Positions 51,190 to 61,052 of a stretch of DNA of 64,000 nucleotides are shown piece after piece; the stretch's first letter is position 1, and each line of letters begins with the position of its first letter. This DNA comes from Spongiibacteraceae bacterium UBA5047 (GTDB lineage Bacteria > Pseudomonadota > Gammaproteobacteria > Pseudomonadales > Spongiibacteraceae), in the NCBI GenBank assembly GCA_002415025.1, contig DIBR01000014.1, positions 2,309 through 66,308 of the forward strand, written 5' to 3'. Both the position numbers and the translations under genes were made by a program. The notes under the pieces were generated by a model. It was not told where the DNA came from, made no database searches, and worked only from the letters and a program-made list of their open reading frames with translations.

Positions 51190-52035
51190 TTAATTCCGTT
51201 TGGGTAACAAACTGACGGGGTTAATGGGTTTCCCGTCTTTCCGTATTTCAAAATGCAGTTTCGTTCGGTCTGTTCCGGTATCGCCCATTCGGGCAATAAC
51301 CTGCCCCTGCCGGATGGATTCTCCTTCCTTTACCAGCAAGCGGTTGTTGTGGGCATAGGCACTGAGATAGCGCTCGTTGTGTTTCACAATCAAAAGCTTG
51401 CCGTAACCCACCAAACCGCTGCCGGCGTATACCACCACGCCATTGGCGACTGCTTTTACAGGCTGCTCCTGTTTGCCCGCAATATCAATACCCTTATGGG
51501 CATATTCGGAGCCGCTAAAGCCTCGAATAACCTTCCCCGCCGTCGGCCATTGCCAAGCCGTTAGCGCTGTTGTCTCAACAACTTGCGTGGGCTTTCTGGC
51601 AGGCACTCTAGCTACTGGTGGCGATGCCGCGGTCGGCTTGGACGGGCTGTTAGACGCGCCGGTTTTACCTGCAGTTGGGGTTTTCGAGGGGCGCCGCACC
51701 GGCGCGCTCACCGCCGTCCGTTCGGGAGCTCGCGCCCTGTCATTCAGGTTCAAACGCTGGCCCGGCACAATACGATAATCCGACCCTATTCCGTTAGCAG
51801 CTGCTAACCCCCTAAAGTCCAGTCCGTAGCGAAATGCTATTGAGTACAGCGTATCTCCCGAGCGTACAACATAGCTGCCCGGCACACGCTCGGGGGGGGA
51901 ATGAAGATCACTTACGGGGGCATAATTGGGCGCGCCGGTACACGCCGACAGCAGTGCCAGGGTGCAAACCAGGAGAAATTTCCACGTCCGTCTACCGACG
52001 GCGGCAGCGACCCGGTTGGCTCTGGATTTTTGCAA
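51190..52035 (-). CDS. nlpD: NlpD-type LysM/M23 lipoprotein
   Basis: A 281-residue lipoprotein. A signal sequence ends LLSAC, a lipobox; a LysM domain starts YVVRSGDTLYSIAFRYGLD; the C-terminus is an M23 (LytM) domain. The first zinc motif is kept (H-K-G-I-D), but the HXH motif reads K-L-H, so catalysis is unlikely, as in other NlpD proteins, which activate amidase AmiC during division. The frame opens with TTG at 52035 behind a GAGGGG site; no in-frame ATG precedes the leader. Confidence 0.94.
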   Translation of the reverse strand: MQKSRANRVAAAVGRRTWKFLLVCTLALLSACTGAPNYAPVSDLHSPPERVPGSYVVRSGDTLYSIAFRYGLDFRGLAAANGIGSDYRIVPGQRLNLNDRARAPERTAVSAPVRRPSKTPTAGKTGASNSPSKPTAASPPVARVPARKPTQVVETTALTAWQWPTAGKVIRGFSGSEYAHKGIDIAGKQEQPVKAVANGVVVYAGSGLVGYGKLLIVKHNERYLSAYAHNNRLLVKEGESIRQGQVIARMGDTGTDRTKLHFEIRKDGKPINPVSLLPKRN

Positions 52036-52203
52036 AATGCCCCTCGCCCTCGCTGAAACTGCGGTCGAAAAAATGCGGCAAGCACGCGAAAAAATGTGCC
52101 GCCACCTACCTCTTCCCGGTCACCTGATACGGGATTTTAATAACTGTTTGTACTTTAACCATGTTTAATATAAACAAAAAGTCTTAGTAAATAGTTAACA
52201 GTT

Positions 52204-53070
52204 TCAGGCTTCCTGCGGCTTCCGGCCGGCCCAGAAATTAACCCCGATCACTAGCAGCATGCCCACCGTAAAACTGGCGAAGTCCATTGCCAGCTCCGCC
52301 GGGAACACAACCGCCGGCGGCCCGGCTGAAGGATCGGCGGTCCAGGGCCACAACACTTTCACCGACGCAAACAATACACCGATCAGGAAACTCATTAACA
52401 GGTCGCGATAGCGTTCCAGCAACCAGGACAGCAGTCGCACGAACAACAGCAAACCAACCGCACAACCACCTGCGAAAATTGCCAGGGTAAGCCATTGAAG
52501 CTGGTGCACAGCCTCCAGTACAAAAGGGTAAACGCCCATCATCAACAACAAAAAGCTGCCCGAAATACCCGGCAGAATCATCGCGCAAATGGCAATGGCC
52601 CCGGCACCAAACAAAATAAGGGGTGAGGGCGTAATTTCCACCGGTCGCAATTCAGAGATACCCAGCATCACCAACACACCTGCAAGCAGGCTGACAACCA
52701 GAGCACTGCGCCACTGTTGAATGTCACGCAGCAGCACAACCGCAGAGGCCAGAATCAGGCCAATAAAAAATGCGTAGATCTGTGTGGGATACTGCTCGAG
52801 TGCCAGACTGATCAGTTTGGCCAGCGAAAACAGGCTGCAGCCAATGCCGGCCACCAGCGCTATCAGAAAGTTGCCGTTAACCCGCAGCCAGCACGCCCGA
52901 ACCTGCCCCTTGAGCAGTAGCCGCAAAAGCTCAAGGTCAAACGCACGAATGCTGTTTATCAGGGTCGCGTAAATGCCGGTAATCAGCGCAACCGTACCAC
53001 CGGAAACACCGGGCACTACATCCGCCGCACCCATTGCCATGCCTTTAAAAAAGGTGGAGAGCCAGTTCAC
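52204..53070 (-). CDS. DUF368 membrane protein, putative undecaprenyl-phosphate transporter
   Basis: A 288-residue, very hydrophobic protein with about eight membrane segments and the DUF368 signature GMAMGAADVVPGVSGGTVALI plus a second internal repeat ILPGISGSFLLLMMGVY. DUF368 proteins (PopT) recycle undecaprenyl phosphate across the inner membrane. It starts with GTG overlapping the pcm stop by one base (TAGTG), so translation is coupled. Confidence 0.9.
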   Translation of the reverse strand: MNWLSTFFKGMAMGAADVVPGVSGGTVALITGIYATLINSIRAFDLELLRLLLKGQVRACWLRVNGNFLIALVAGIGCSLFSLAKLISLALEQYPTQIYAFFIGLILASAVVLLRDIQQWRSALVVSLLAGVLVMLGISELRPVEITPSPLILFGAGAIAICAMILPGISGSFLLLMMGVYPFVLEAVHQLQWLTLAIFAGGCAVGLLLFVRLLSWLLERYRDLLMSFLIGVLFASVKVLWPWTADPSAGPPAVVFPAELAMDFASFTVGMLLVIGVNFWAGRKPQEA

Positions 53071-53735
53071 TATCCCACCCTGCCGGAGACCAGGGGAACG
53101 AACATCACCGCTTCGATAGAGAGTTCTTCCAGGCTTTCGCCTTGCTTCTTTAACAGGCGCAATTGCTGGTGACGGCTGTTACCCACCGGAATGACCAGCA
53201 TGCCGCCATCGGCGAGCTGGTCAATTAATGCTTGCGGAATAGTCTCGGGGGCGGCGGTGACCAAAATCCCGTCATAGGGGCCGCGCTCTTCCCACCCCAT
53301 ACCGCCGTCGGCATGTTTCAAGTGAACATTGCTCAGGCCGAGCATGCGCATGCGCTCGCGCGCCTTGGATTGCAGGGGAAGAATGCGCTCCACGCTATAC
53401 ACCCTGTCTACCAGCTGGGCCAAGACGGCCGTCTGGTAGCCCGACCCTGTGCCCACTTCCAACACACGCTTTCGCGGCCCGGTAGACAGCAACAACTCCG
53501 TCATACGCGCAACGATATACGGTTGCGAGAGCGTTTGCTGATAGCCGATTGGCAGCGCGCTGTCTTCATAAGCGCGATGCGCCAATGCTTCGTCGAGAAA
53601 TATATGGCGTGGCGTTCGCGCCATTACATCAAGTACCGCCTGATCTGTAACACCCTGTTCCCTCAGGCGACTGATCAGGCGATCTCGCGTGCGCTGGGAT
53701 GTCATCCCGATACCGCCCAAATTTAACTGCGTCAT
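53070..53735 (-). CDS. pcm: Protein-L-isoaspartate O-methyltransferase
   Basis: A 221-residue PCMT. The SAM motif is VLEVGTGSGYQTAVLAQLV, preceded by IGYQQTLSQPYIVARM, the substrate segment of this family. It repairs isoaspartyl residues in aged proteins in the cytosol. In many relatives surE lies between truD and pcm; here the two genes are 4 bases apart. Confidence 0.96.
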   Translation of the reverse strand: MTQLNLGGIGMTSQRTRDRLISRLREQGVTDQAVLDVMARTPRHIFLDEALAHRAYEDSALPIGYQQTLSQPYIVARMTELLLSTGPRKRVLEVGTGSGYQTAVLAQLVDRVYSVERILPLQSKARERMRMLGLSNVHLKHADGGMGWEERGPYDGILVTAAPETIPQALIDQLADGGMLVIPVGNSRHQQLRLLKKQGESLEELSIEAVMFVPLVSGRVG

Positions 53736-53739
53736 CTTT

Positions 53740-54744
53740 TTATACTGTGACCTCTGAATAATCGATCAATTCTCGCACAAGGGCGGTAGCAAAGCAGCCT
53801 CGGGGCAAACTGAAACGCAGGCGCAGCCCGCCTTCATCGTCCCGTGCTTCAAAATGTTGAGGGTACACGCGCAAAGCACGCCGGTCAGCATCGACACCGG
53901 CCTTTTCCAGGCCTTTGCACAGGGCAACCTCCTGATCAAAAACGGCTTGTTCGATGTCTGCCACTTGGGCGCTGGTCTGACGGCGACCACGTCGCCCCGC
54001 CAACGGGCCAGACAACTGGATAGCACCGCTGGCCAGACGCTGCCGAATGTCGGCGCTATCATCGGTGGTAAACAGACTATTACCGTCACCGAGCATAAAC
54101 AGCTCGCCGTCCAGCGCCGTGTTCCAGCTCCCGGCTTGCACGCGCTCCGCCAGCACCGCATTAAACAGTTGTGCCCGCGCCACCGACAGCAACAGCCCGC
54201 GCTTAAAACGGGTCGGGCGGCGACCACCGGCAAACCAGCGGCGTGCTTCGGCAAGATTTTGCCCGCCAAAACGCTGCTCACCAAAATAGTTAGGAACGCC
54301 GTCCGCTTCAACCTTTATCAGCCGGTCAGCAATGCGCTCTCTGGCCACGCCACGCAATAACAAGTCGAAGTTATTATAACGGTGGGTGCCGCGCCGCAGC
54401 TTTCGTTGATGGCGTTGCGACTGTAAAACGCGGCACTGGGGATGTGTAAATGTCGACCAATCCGCGCTCGGCTGACCCAGCATATGCAAGCCGAACCATT
54501 GCCTTGTTATGGCGTGCTTGTCTTTCATCCCGGAATAGCTGACGTCTTTCGCACCACTAAAGCGTTGTAGTATTTCCGCCGCGTCCGGGGTTGTCATTTG
54601 CGTCTTTTCAATCTGCACCCAATCGAATTCGCCGGAGCCACTGAACTCCACATCCATGAGCTCCTCCACGCGAAAATCTTGAGGCTCCTGGCGCAGAATA
54701 CCGCTAACGGTCGGCTCCCCCCAGGCAAATGGCGCCTTCAGCAC
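53740..54744 (-). CDS. truD: tRNA pseudouridine synthase TruD
   Basis: A 334-residue TruD with FRVEELMDVEFSGSGEF and the catalytic-Asp region YSGMKDKHAITRQWFG, then QRFGGQNLAEARRWF. It makes pseudouridine 13 in tRNA-Glu. The start is GTG at 54744, overlapping ispF by 7 bases. Confidence 0.96.
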   Translation of the reverse strand: MLKAPFAWGEPTVSGILRQEPQDFRVEELMDVEFSGSGEFDWVQIEKTQMTTPDAAEILQRFSGAKDVSYSGMKDKHAITRQWFGLHMLGQPSADWSTFTHPQCRVLQSQRHQRKLRRGTHRYNNFDLLLRGVARERIADRLIKVEADGVPNYFGEQRFGGQNLAEARRWFAGGRRPTRFKRGLLLSVARAQLFNAVLAERVQAGSWNTALDGELFMLGDGNSLFTTDDSADIRQRLASGAIQLSGPLAGRRGRRQTSAQVADIEQAVFDQEVALCKGLEKAGVDADRRALRVYPQHFEARDDEGGLRLRFSLPRGCFATALVRELIDYSEVTV

Positions 54745-55226
54745 GCAATTCCCTCAAGCAAAACAACGGCGAAGGCTGCTATACCTTCTTCACGACCGGT
54801 AAAACCCAAATGCTCACTGGTTGTCGCCTTAACACCTATGCGATCAGCTGCAACCTGCAGGTCTTCGGCGATAGCTACCCGCATGGAGTCGACGTGAGGA
54901 GCGAGTCGCGGCTTTTGCGCCACAACGGTGATGTCAGCGTTAGCCAATTCATAGCCGCGTTCGCGTATGAGCTGATACACATGGCGCAGTAGCTGACGGC
55001 TGTCAATACCGGCGTAACGCTGGTCGGTATCAGGAAAATGTTTGCCGATGTCACCGAGCGCCAGAGCACCCAGCAAGGCATCGCACAGCGCGTGCAGAAC
55101 CACATCGCCGTCGGAATGTGCAATCAAACCGCGATCGCAGGCAATACGTACACCGCCCAGGGTAACGGCACTGCCATCCCCGAAGCGATGCACATCAATG
55201 CCCTGACCTATACGGATATTAGCCAT
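54738..55226 (-). CDS. ispF: 2-C-methyl-D-erythritol 2,4-cyclodiphosphate synthase
   Basis: A 162-residue IspF from ATG 55226 (IRIGQGIDVHRF, ligands D and H); the frame extends 42 codons upstream over ispD. LIAHSDGDVVLHALCDALLG and the FPDTD segment follow. It closes the cyclodiphosphate in the MEP isoprenoid pathway. It overlaps ispD by 8 bases and truD by 7, a compact operon. Confidence 0.96.
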   Translation of the reverse strand: MANIRIGQGIDVHRFGDGSAVTLGGVRIACDRGLIAHSDGDVVLHALCDALLGALALGDIGKHFPDTDQRYAGIDSRQLLRHVYQLIRERGYELANADITVVAQKPRLAPHVDSMRVAIAEDLQVAADRIGVKATTSEHLGFTGREEGIAAFAVVLLEGIAC

Positions 55227-55929
55227 CGCCCTGAGCCTCCAGAATACGTGATGCCAGCTCCAGATCTTCAGGTTGAGTGATTTTGATATTGCGACTGCTG
55301 CCGGGGAAAAGTTTTGGGGTATGCCCGGCAAGCTCCAGAGCCGATGCCTCATCAGTCACCTGTTGGCCACTGGCCAATGCCTGCTGCAGGGCATCGCGCA
55401 ACAAGCCGTATCGGAACATCTGCGGTGTTTGCGCAGCCCACAACTGACTTCGGTCGACTGTGGCAACAATATTGCGATTGTTATCCGCCTGCTTAAGCGT
55501 ATCTGCAACGGGCACAGCCATAATGCCGCCCACCGGATCATCAGCCAAGGCATCAAACATGGCGCGCAACGCGGCACTGCTCACACACGGTCGAGCCGCA
55601 TCGTGAACGATTACCCAGTCGCTGTCAGAGGCGTTGGTCAGTGCCAGCAATCCGGCCAACACCGAATCGGCACGCTCTGCCCCGCCAATCACAACGCTCA
55701 CCCGCACGTCGGACATAATGGATAACTCGTGCCACCGTTGATCTTCACGGGAAACTGCTACCGCAACCTGTTCCAGGCGGGAGCTTTTTAGCAGGCGCTT
55801 AACCGAACGTGACAGCAGCGTCTCGCCGCCAATACTGAGATATTGCTTCGGAATGTCGGCCCCCATGCGCTTGCCCTGACCGGCAGCAGGTACAACCGCC
55901 CACCAGCGTTGACGTTGCGGGGCACTCAT
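55219..55929 (-). CDS. ispD: 2-C-methyl-D-erythritol 4-phosphate cytidylyltransferase
   Basis: A 236-residue IspD with VVPAAGQGKRMGADIPKQYL and VIVHDAARPCVS. It joins CTP to MEP in the isoprenoid pathway, immediately before IspF function. Its ATG overlaps the ftsB stop by 4 bases (ATGA). Confidence 0.97.
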   Translation of the reverse strand: MSAPQRQRWWAVVPAAGQGKRMGADIPKQYLSIGGETLLSRSVKRLLKSSRLEQVAVAVSREDQRWHELSIMSDVRVSVVIGGAERADSVLAGLLALTNASDSDWVIVHDAARPCVSSAALRAMFDALADDPVGGIMAVPVADTLKQADNNRNIVATVDRSQLWAAQTPQMFRYGLLRDALQQALASGQQVTDEASALELAGHTPKLFPGSSRNIKITQPEDLELASRILEAQGDG

Positions 55930-56216
55930 TTGCTTTCTTCCTCGTCGACAACCAGATAAAAGGTCTCACCTTCCCTGATTAAGCCGAGTTCCTGACGAGC
56001 CCGCTCTTCAACTGTCGCAAGATCGGTTTTCAGGCTTTGAACTTCGCGAGACAATCGCTCGTTGCGTTCACGCAATTCGGCGTTACTGTGCTCTTGCTCG
56101 GCAATCTGTCTGCGCAGCCGGGTGATCTCTTCCCAGCTGCCCGGACCAAACCACAAGCGGTATTGCACGATCAGCAATACCGCAAGTAGAAGGAACAGAA
56201 GCCAGTTTCGTCTCAT
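55926..56216 (-). CDS. ftsB: Cell division protein FtsB
   Basis: A 96-residue FtsB: one N-terminal membrane helix (LLFLLLAVLLIVQYRLWFG), then a coiled coil rich in E, R and L, and a C-terminal EERARQELGLIREGETFY typical of the family. With FtsL and FtsQ it links divisome to septal synthesis. It follows eno by 25 bases. Confidence 0.95.
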   Translation of the reverse strand: MRRNWLLFLLLAVLLIVQYRLWFGPGSWEEITRLRRQIAEQEHSNAELRERNERLSREVQSLKTDLATVEERARQELGLIREGETFYLVVDEEESK

Positions 56217-56241
56217 GCCCTAGCGTGCCTCACACGGCAGA

Positions 56242-57525
56242 TCAGGATTTGAACTCATCCCGACCACGATACACCGCGCCCAGTTCGGCTTCGATACGCA
56301 GCAGGCGGTTGTACTTGGCTACGCGATCAGAGCGACACAGTGAGCCGGTTTTAATTTGACCGGCTGATGTTGCAACAGCGAGGTCGGCGATAGTGGTGTC
56401 TTCGGTTTCGCCGCTGCGATGGGATACAACGGCGGTAAAGCCTGCATCTTGCGCCATTTTGATCGCATCCAGTGTCTCGGACAGCGAACCGATCTGGTTG
56501 AACTTGATCAAAATGGAGTTGCCAATCTTTTCGTCGATGCCGCGCTTGAGAATTTTGGTATTGGTGACAAACAAATCGTCGCCCACCAGCTGTACGCGAT
56601 CGCCAATACGCTGAGTCAGAATCGCCCAGCCGTCCCAATCACTTTCATCCATGCCGTCCTCGATAGAAATGATGGGGTACTTCTGGCTTAACTCGTCGAG
56701 GTACTCGGCAAAACCGGCGGCGTCGAAAACCTTACCTTCTCCGGCCAGATCATATTTGCCGTTTTTGTAAAACTCGGATGATGCGCAGTCCAGTGCCAGA
56801 GTAATATCTTCACCCAGCTTGTAACCGGCGTTGGCCACGGCCTCGGCTATCACTTCCAGAGCCGCTTCATTCGAAGGCAGGTTGGGGGCAAAACCACCTT
56901 CGTCACCAACGGCAGTGCTCAAACCACGAGCCGACAGCACTTTTTTCAGTGAGTGGAAAATTTCTGCGCCCTGACGCAAGGCTTCGGTGAAGCTGTCGGC
57001 GCCCACGGGCTGAATCATAAATTCCTGAATATCGACATTGTTGTCGGCGTGCTCGCCGCCGTTAATGATATTCATCATCGGTACCGGCATGCTGTACTGG
57101 CCGGCAGTGCCGTTAATATCAGCAATGTGCTGGTACAGCGGAATGCCCTTTTCAATCGCAACTGCCTTCGCAGCAGCAAGCGACACCGCCAGAATGGCAT
57201 TGGCACCGAGATTGCCTTTATTATCGGTGCCATCCTCGTCGATCATCGCCTGATCCAAAGCACGCTGATCTTCGGCATCACGGCCCATCAGCAGGTCACG
57301 AATGGTGGTGTTTATATTCGCAACCGCTTTCAGAACGCCCTTGCCCAAATAGCGGGATTTGTCGCCATCGCGCAGCTCAAGCGCTTCCCGTGAACCGGTA
57401 GAGGCGCCGGACGGCGCACAGGCGCTACCCACAGCACCGGAGGCCAGTACCACATCGGCCTGTACCGTCGGGTTACCGCGGCTATCCATCACTTCAAAGG
57501 CTTTGATATCGACAATTTCTGCCAT
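56242..57525 (-). CDS. eno: Enolase
   Basis: A 427-residue enolase. The catalytic region has SVKFNQIGS-like IKFNQIGSLSET and VSHRSGETEDTTIADLAV, and metal ligands in ISIEDGMDESDWDG. It converts 2-phosphoglycerate to phosphoenolpyruvate, which the next gene upstream (kdsA) consumes. Confidence 0.98.
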   Translation of the reverse strand: MAEIVDIKAFEVMDSRGNPTVQADVVLASGAVGSACAPSGASTGSREALELRDGDKSRYLGKGVLKAVANINTTIRDLLMGRDAEDQRALDQAMIDEDGTDNKGNLGANAILAVSLAAAKAVAIEKGIPLYQHIADINGTAGQYSMPVPMMNIINGGEHADNNVDIQEFMIQPVGADSFTEALRQGAEIFHSLKKVLSARGLSTAVGDEGGFAPNLPSNEAALEVIAEAVANAGYKLGEDITLALDCASSEFYKNGKYDLAGEGKVFDAAGFAEYLDELSQKYPIISIEDGMDESDWDGWAILTQRIGDRVQLVGDDLFVTNTKILKRGIDEKIGNSILIKFNQIGSLSETLDAIKMAQDAGFTAVVSHRSGETEDTTIADLAVATSAGQIKTGSLCRSDRVAKYNRLLRIEAELGAVYRGRDEFKS

Positions 57526-57578
57526 TGATCTAACTCCAGATTGGTCTAATAAAATTCAGTTTTCAGCAGACAGGTTAA

Positions 57579-58433
57579 CTAGCGAATATCCAGTGGCGGC
57601 AAAGCCTTAACCACATCATCAATCGCTTTCATCTGCGCCAGAAAAGGTTCCAGCTGGTCCAGAGGCAATGCACTGGGACCGTCACACTTTGCGTTGTCCG
57701 GATCGGGGTGAGCTTCCAGAAACAGGCCTGCCAACCCGAGCGCCAAACCTGAACGCCCCAATTCGGCCACCTGATGGCGACGGCCACCGGAGGCCGCACC
57801 CATAGGGTCGCGACACTGCAAGGCGTGAGTAACATCGAAAATCAATGGCGCCCCGCCACTGACTTCGCGCATGGTTCTGAAACCGAGCATGTCAACCACG
57901 AGATTGTCGTAGCCGAAATTGCTGCCGCGCTCGCACAGCATGATCTTTTCGTTGCCGCACTCGGCAAATTTCTCAACGATGTTTTTCATTTGCGGCGGGC
58001 TGAGAAACTGGGGCTTTTTGATATTGACCACGGCGCCCGTCTCCGCCATGGCCTGTACCAGATCAGTCTGCCTTGCGAGAAAGGCCGGTAATTGCAATAC
58101 ATCGCAGACTTCTGCCACCGGTTTGGCCTGATGGCATTCGTGGACATCGGTAATCACCGGTACGTTGAACTGCGCTTTAATATCCTGAAAAATCCTGAGC
58201 CCTTCGTCGAGTCCCGGACCACGGTAGGAATGAACCGACGAACGATTGGCCTTATCAAAGGAGGCTTTGAAGACATAGGCTATACCGAGCTTTGCGCAAA
58301 CCTGCACGTAGTGCTCGGCAACCTGCAACGCCATATCCCGGCTTTCGAGCACGTTCATGCCGCCAAACAGGGTAAAAGCGTGCTGATTGCCTACCTTGAA
58401 CTTGCCTACGGTGAGCGTTTTATCCTCTGCCAT
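57579..58433 (-). CDS. kdsA: 3-deoxy-8-phosphooctulonate synthase
   Basis: A 284-residue KdsA from ATG 58433; the frame extends 46 codons further over pyrG. FGGMNVLESRD and FKASFDKANRSS are family motifs. It condenses arabinose 5-phosphate with phosphoenolpyruvate to make KDO 8-phosphate for lipopolysaccharide. It lies 4 bases after the pyrG stop. Confidence 0.97.
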   Translation of the reverse strand: MAEDKTLTVGKFKVGNQHAFTLFGGMNVLESRDMALQVAEHYVQVCAKLGIAYVFKASFDKANRSSVHSYRGPGLDEGLRIFQDIKAQFNVPVITDVHECHQAKPVAEVCDVLQLPAFLARQTDLVQAMAETGAVVNIKKPQFLSPPQMKNIVEKFAECGNEKIMLCERGSNFGYDNLVVDMLGFRTMREVSGGAPLIFDVTHALQCRDPMGAASGGRRHQVAELGRSGLALGLAGLFLEAHPDPDNAKCDGPSALPLDQLEPFLAQMKAIDDVVKALPPLDIR

Positions 58434-58437
58434 TCTG

Positions 58438-60060
58438 TTAACCCAATTGCTCTGCGGCCGCTGCAACGAAGCCGTTGAACAGCGGATGCCCTTCGCGTGG
58501 GCGTGAGGTAAATTCCGGGTGGAACTGGCAAGCAATAAACCAGGGGTGGTCTTTGAGTTCGACGACTTCAACCAGCGAACCGTCTGCCGACCAGCCCGAA
58601 ACGGTTAATCCGGCTGCCTGCAGTTGCTCAAGGTAGTTGTTGTTCACCTCATAGCGGTGTCGATGACGCTCAACAATACGCTCCGAGCCATAGGCCTCGC
58701 AGGCACGCGTCCCTTTGACCAAACCACACTCCTGCCCGCCGAGCCGCATGGTACCGCCAAGATCAGCATTCTGATCGCGCACTTCCACTTTGCCGCTGGC
58801 GTCCTGCCACTCGGTAATCAGGGCGATAACGGGGTTGGGTGCATCTTCAACAAACTCGGTGCTATTGGCATCGTTGAGCCCGGCCACATGGCGCGCATAA
58901 TCAATAACCGCAACCTGCATACCAAGACAGATACCGAGATAGGGAATCTTGTTTTCGCGGGCGTGCTTGACCGTCAGCACCTTGCCCTCAACGCCACGGT
59001 TGCCAAAACCGCCCGGCACCAGAATGCCCTGTACGCCATCCAGCACCTGAACACCTTGTGTTTCAACGGTTTCCGAATCGATATAGCGAATGTTCACTTT
59101 GATCTTGGCGTGAATGCCCGCATGAGACAGCGCTTCGTTGAGCGATTTATAGGCGTCGATCAGCTCCATATATTTGCCAACCATGGCGATAGTAATCTCT
59201 CGCTCCGGATGCAAATCACCTTCGATAACGGCGTTCCACTCCGACAGATCCGCCTCGGGGCAATCGATGCCAAAGCGCTCAACAATAATGGCATCGAGGC
59301 CATGGGCCTGCAGCATGGAGGGGATGCGGTACAGCGAATCTGCATCCGGCAGAGGAATAACAGAGCGCGGTTCAACGTTGGTGAACAGGGCAATTTTCTT
59401 GCGCGAGCCCTCGTCGATTTCGTGATCTGAGCGGCACAGCAGAATGTCGGGCTGCAGGCCAATCGAGCGAAGCTCTTTGACCGAGTGCTGGGTGGGCTTG
59501 GTTTTGGTTTCACCGGCAGTAGCTATATAAGGCACCAACGTCAGGTGCATCAGCATGGCGTTGCGGGAACCCATTTCGACGGTTAATTGGCGGGCAGCCT
59601 CAAAAAACGGCAGCCCTTCGATGTCACCCACAGTGCCACCAATTTCAACAATCGCGATATCGGCGTCGCCAGCGCCCAACATCACCCGCCGTTTGATCTC
59701 GTCGGTAATGTGGGGAATTACCTGAACGGTGCCACCCAGGTAGTCACCCCGGCGCTCCTTTTTCAGTACGGTTTCGTACACGCGGCCAGTGGTGAAGTTA
59801 TTACGCTTGCCCATTTTTGCGCGCAGGAAGCGCTCATAATGGCCCAGATCAAGGTCGGTTTCGGCACCGTCTTCGGTAACAAACACCTCGCCGTGCTGAA
59901 AGGGGCTCATCGTGCCCGGATCAACATTAATATAGGGGTCTAGCTTTAGGACAGTGACTTTCAGTCCGCGAGCCTCAAGAATGGCTCCGAGAGAGGCTGA
60001 GGCAATACCCTTGCCCAACGACGAAACAACACCACCGGTCACGAAGATAAAACGCGCCAT
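58438..60060 (-). CDS. pyrG: CTP synthase
   Basis: A 540-residue CTP synthase. The N-terminal synthetase domain has VTGGVVSSLGKGI; the C-terminal glutaminase has YLGICLGMQVAVI with the catalytic Cys. It makes CTP from UTP and glutamine. It is the first gene of the pyrG-kdsA-eno-ftsB operon and is divergent from suhB. Confidence 0.98.
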   Translation of the reverse strand: MARFIFVTGGVVSSLGKGIASASLGAILEARGLKVTVLKLDPYINVDPGTMSPFQHGEVFVTEDGAETDLDLGHYERFLRAKMGKRNNFTTGRVYETVLKKERRGDYLGGTVQVIPHITDEIKRRVMLGAGDADIAIVEIGGTVGDIEGLPFFEAARQLTVEMGSRNAMLMHLTLVPYIATAGETKTKPTQHSVKELRSIGLQPDILLCRSDHEIDEGSRKKIALFTNVEPRSVIPLPDADSLYRIPSMLQAHGLDAIIVERFGIDCPEADLSEWNAVIEGDLHPEREITIAMVGKYMELIDAYKSLNEALSHAGIHAKIKVNIRYIDSETVETQGVQVLDGVQGILVPGGFGNRGVEGKVLTVKHARENKIPYLGICLGMQVAVIDYARHVAGLNDANSTEFVEDAPNPVIALITEWQDASGKVEVRDQNADLGGTMRLGGQECGLVKGTRACEAYGSERIVERHRHRYEVNNNYLEQLQAAGLTVSGWSADGSLVEVVELKDHPWFIACQFHPEFTSRPREGHPLFNGFVAAAAEQLG

Positions 60061-60204
60061 GAACTACCTTTAAGTATGCAGGTTATGAGAGTAGAGGTGC
60101 GGGAAAGCGAGCTTTCGAAACCCCCGTGAGATGGGTGGTCAGTCTATCAGGATGACCTTGATGAGACAAACGAAATACCGCTCTCATACGCCTGCCCAGT
60201 CTGC

Positions 60205-60210
60205 TATAAT
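60205..60210 (+). promoter_or_regulatory. Possible -10 box of suhB
   Basis: TATAAT, a perfect -10 match, lies 35 bases before the suhB ATG. A convincing -35 box at 17 bases was not found, so the call is tentative. Confidence 0.45.
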
Positions 60211-60245
60211 CGCGCGCTCACAGCTTCACAGCCAAGGCTCTTTAA

Positions 60246-61052
60246 ATGCAACCGATGTTGAATATTGCGCTGCGCGCTGCGCGCAAGGCGGGGGATATCA
60301 TTGCCCGCGCGTCCGAACAAACCGAGCGACTCAAGATTGAGTCCAAGGGTACCAACGACTTTGTTACTGACATTGATCGTGCTGCCGAGCGGGAAATTGT
60401 CTATCACATCAACAAGGCCTTCCCCGAACACGCCATTCTGGGAGAGGAATCGGGCCTGACCGAAAACGGTGACTCCGAGTACCAATGGGTGATCGACCCG
60501 CTTGACGGCACCACCAACTTTATTCGCGGTATCCCCCACTACGCCGTATCAATCGCCTGCCTGCACAAGGGCGTGGTGGAACATGCGGTGGTACTCGACC
60601 CCATTCGCCGCGAAGAATTCACCGCCAGTCGCGGTCGCGGCGCGCAGCTCAACGGGCGCCGACTGCGAGTCAGCACGCTGGCCTCACTGGAAGGCAGCCT
60701 GATAGGAACGGGCATTCCCTACAAATCCCGCAATGACCACCTTATTCCCGCTTACACCGAGAGCCTGGCGGCGGTCACCTCGCAAACAGCCGGTATTCGC
60801 CGTGCTGGCGCGGCGGCTCTAGATCTGGCCTACGTAGCGGCAGGCCGTCTGGACGGGTTTTGGGAAATAGGCCTGAATCGTTGGGATATCGCCGCCGGTG
60901 TTCTACTGATTCGCGAAGCGGGTGGCCTGATCAGCGACTATCAGGGCGGTAATAATTACCTGGAGAGCGGCAACATTGTGGCCGCAAACCCCAAAGTCTT
61001 AAAACCCCTGCTGCAAACCCTCAAACCCCATCTGGGTCATCTCGGCAAGTAA
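60246..61052 (+). CDS. suhB: Inositol monophosphatase family protein SuhB
   Basis: A 268-residue protein with the metal site GEESGLTENG, then WVIDPLDGTTNFIRGIPHYA and a later WDIAAGVLLIREAGG. SuhB hydrolyses inositol phosphate and, in E. coli, also acts in rRNA antitermination. Its 3' end overlaps the next, convergent gene by 54 bases. Confidence 0.95.
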   Translation: MQPMLNIALRAARKAGDIIARASEQTERLKIESKGTNDFVTDIDRAAEREIVYHINKAFPEHAILGEESGLTENGDSEYQWVIDPLDGTTNFIRGIPHYAVSIACLHKGVVEHAVVLDPIRREEFTASRGRGAQLNGRRLRVSTLASLEGSLIGTGIPYKSRNDHLIPAYTESLAAVTSQTAGIRRAGAAALDLAYVAAGRLDGFWEIGLNRWDIAAGVLLIREAGGLISDYQGGNNYLESGNIVAANPKVLKPLLQTLKPHLGHLGK

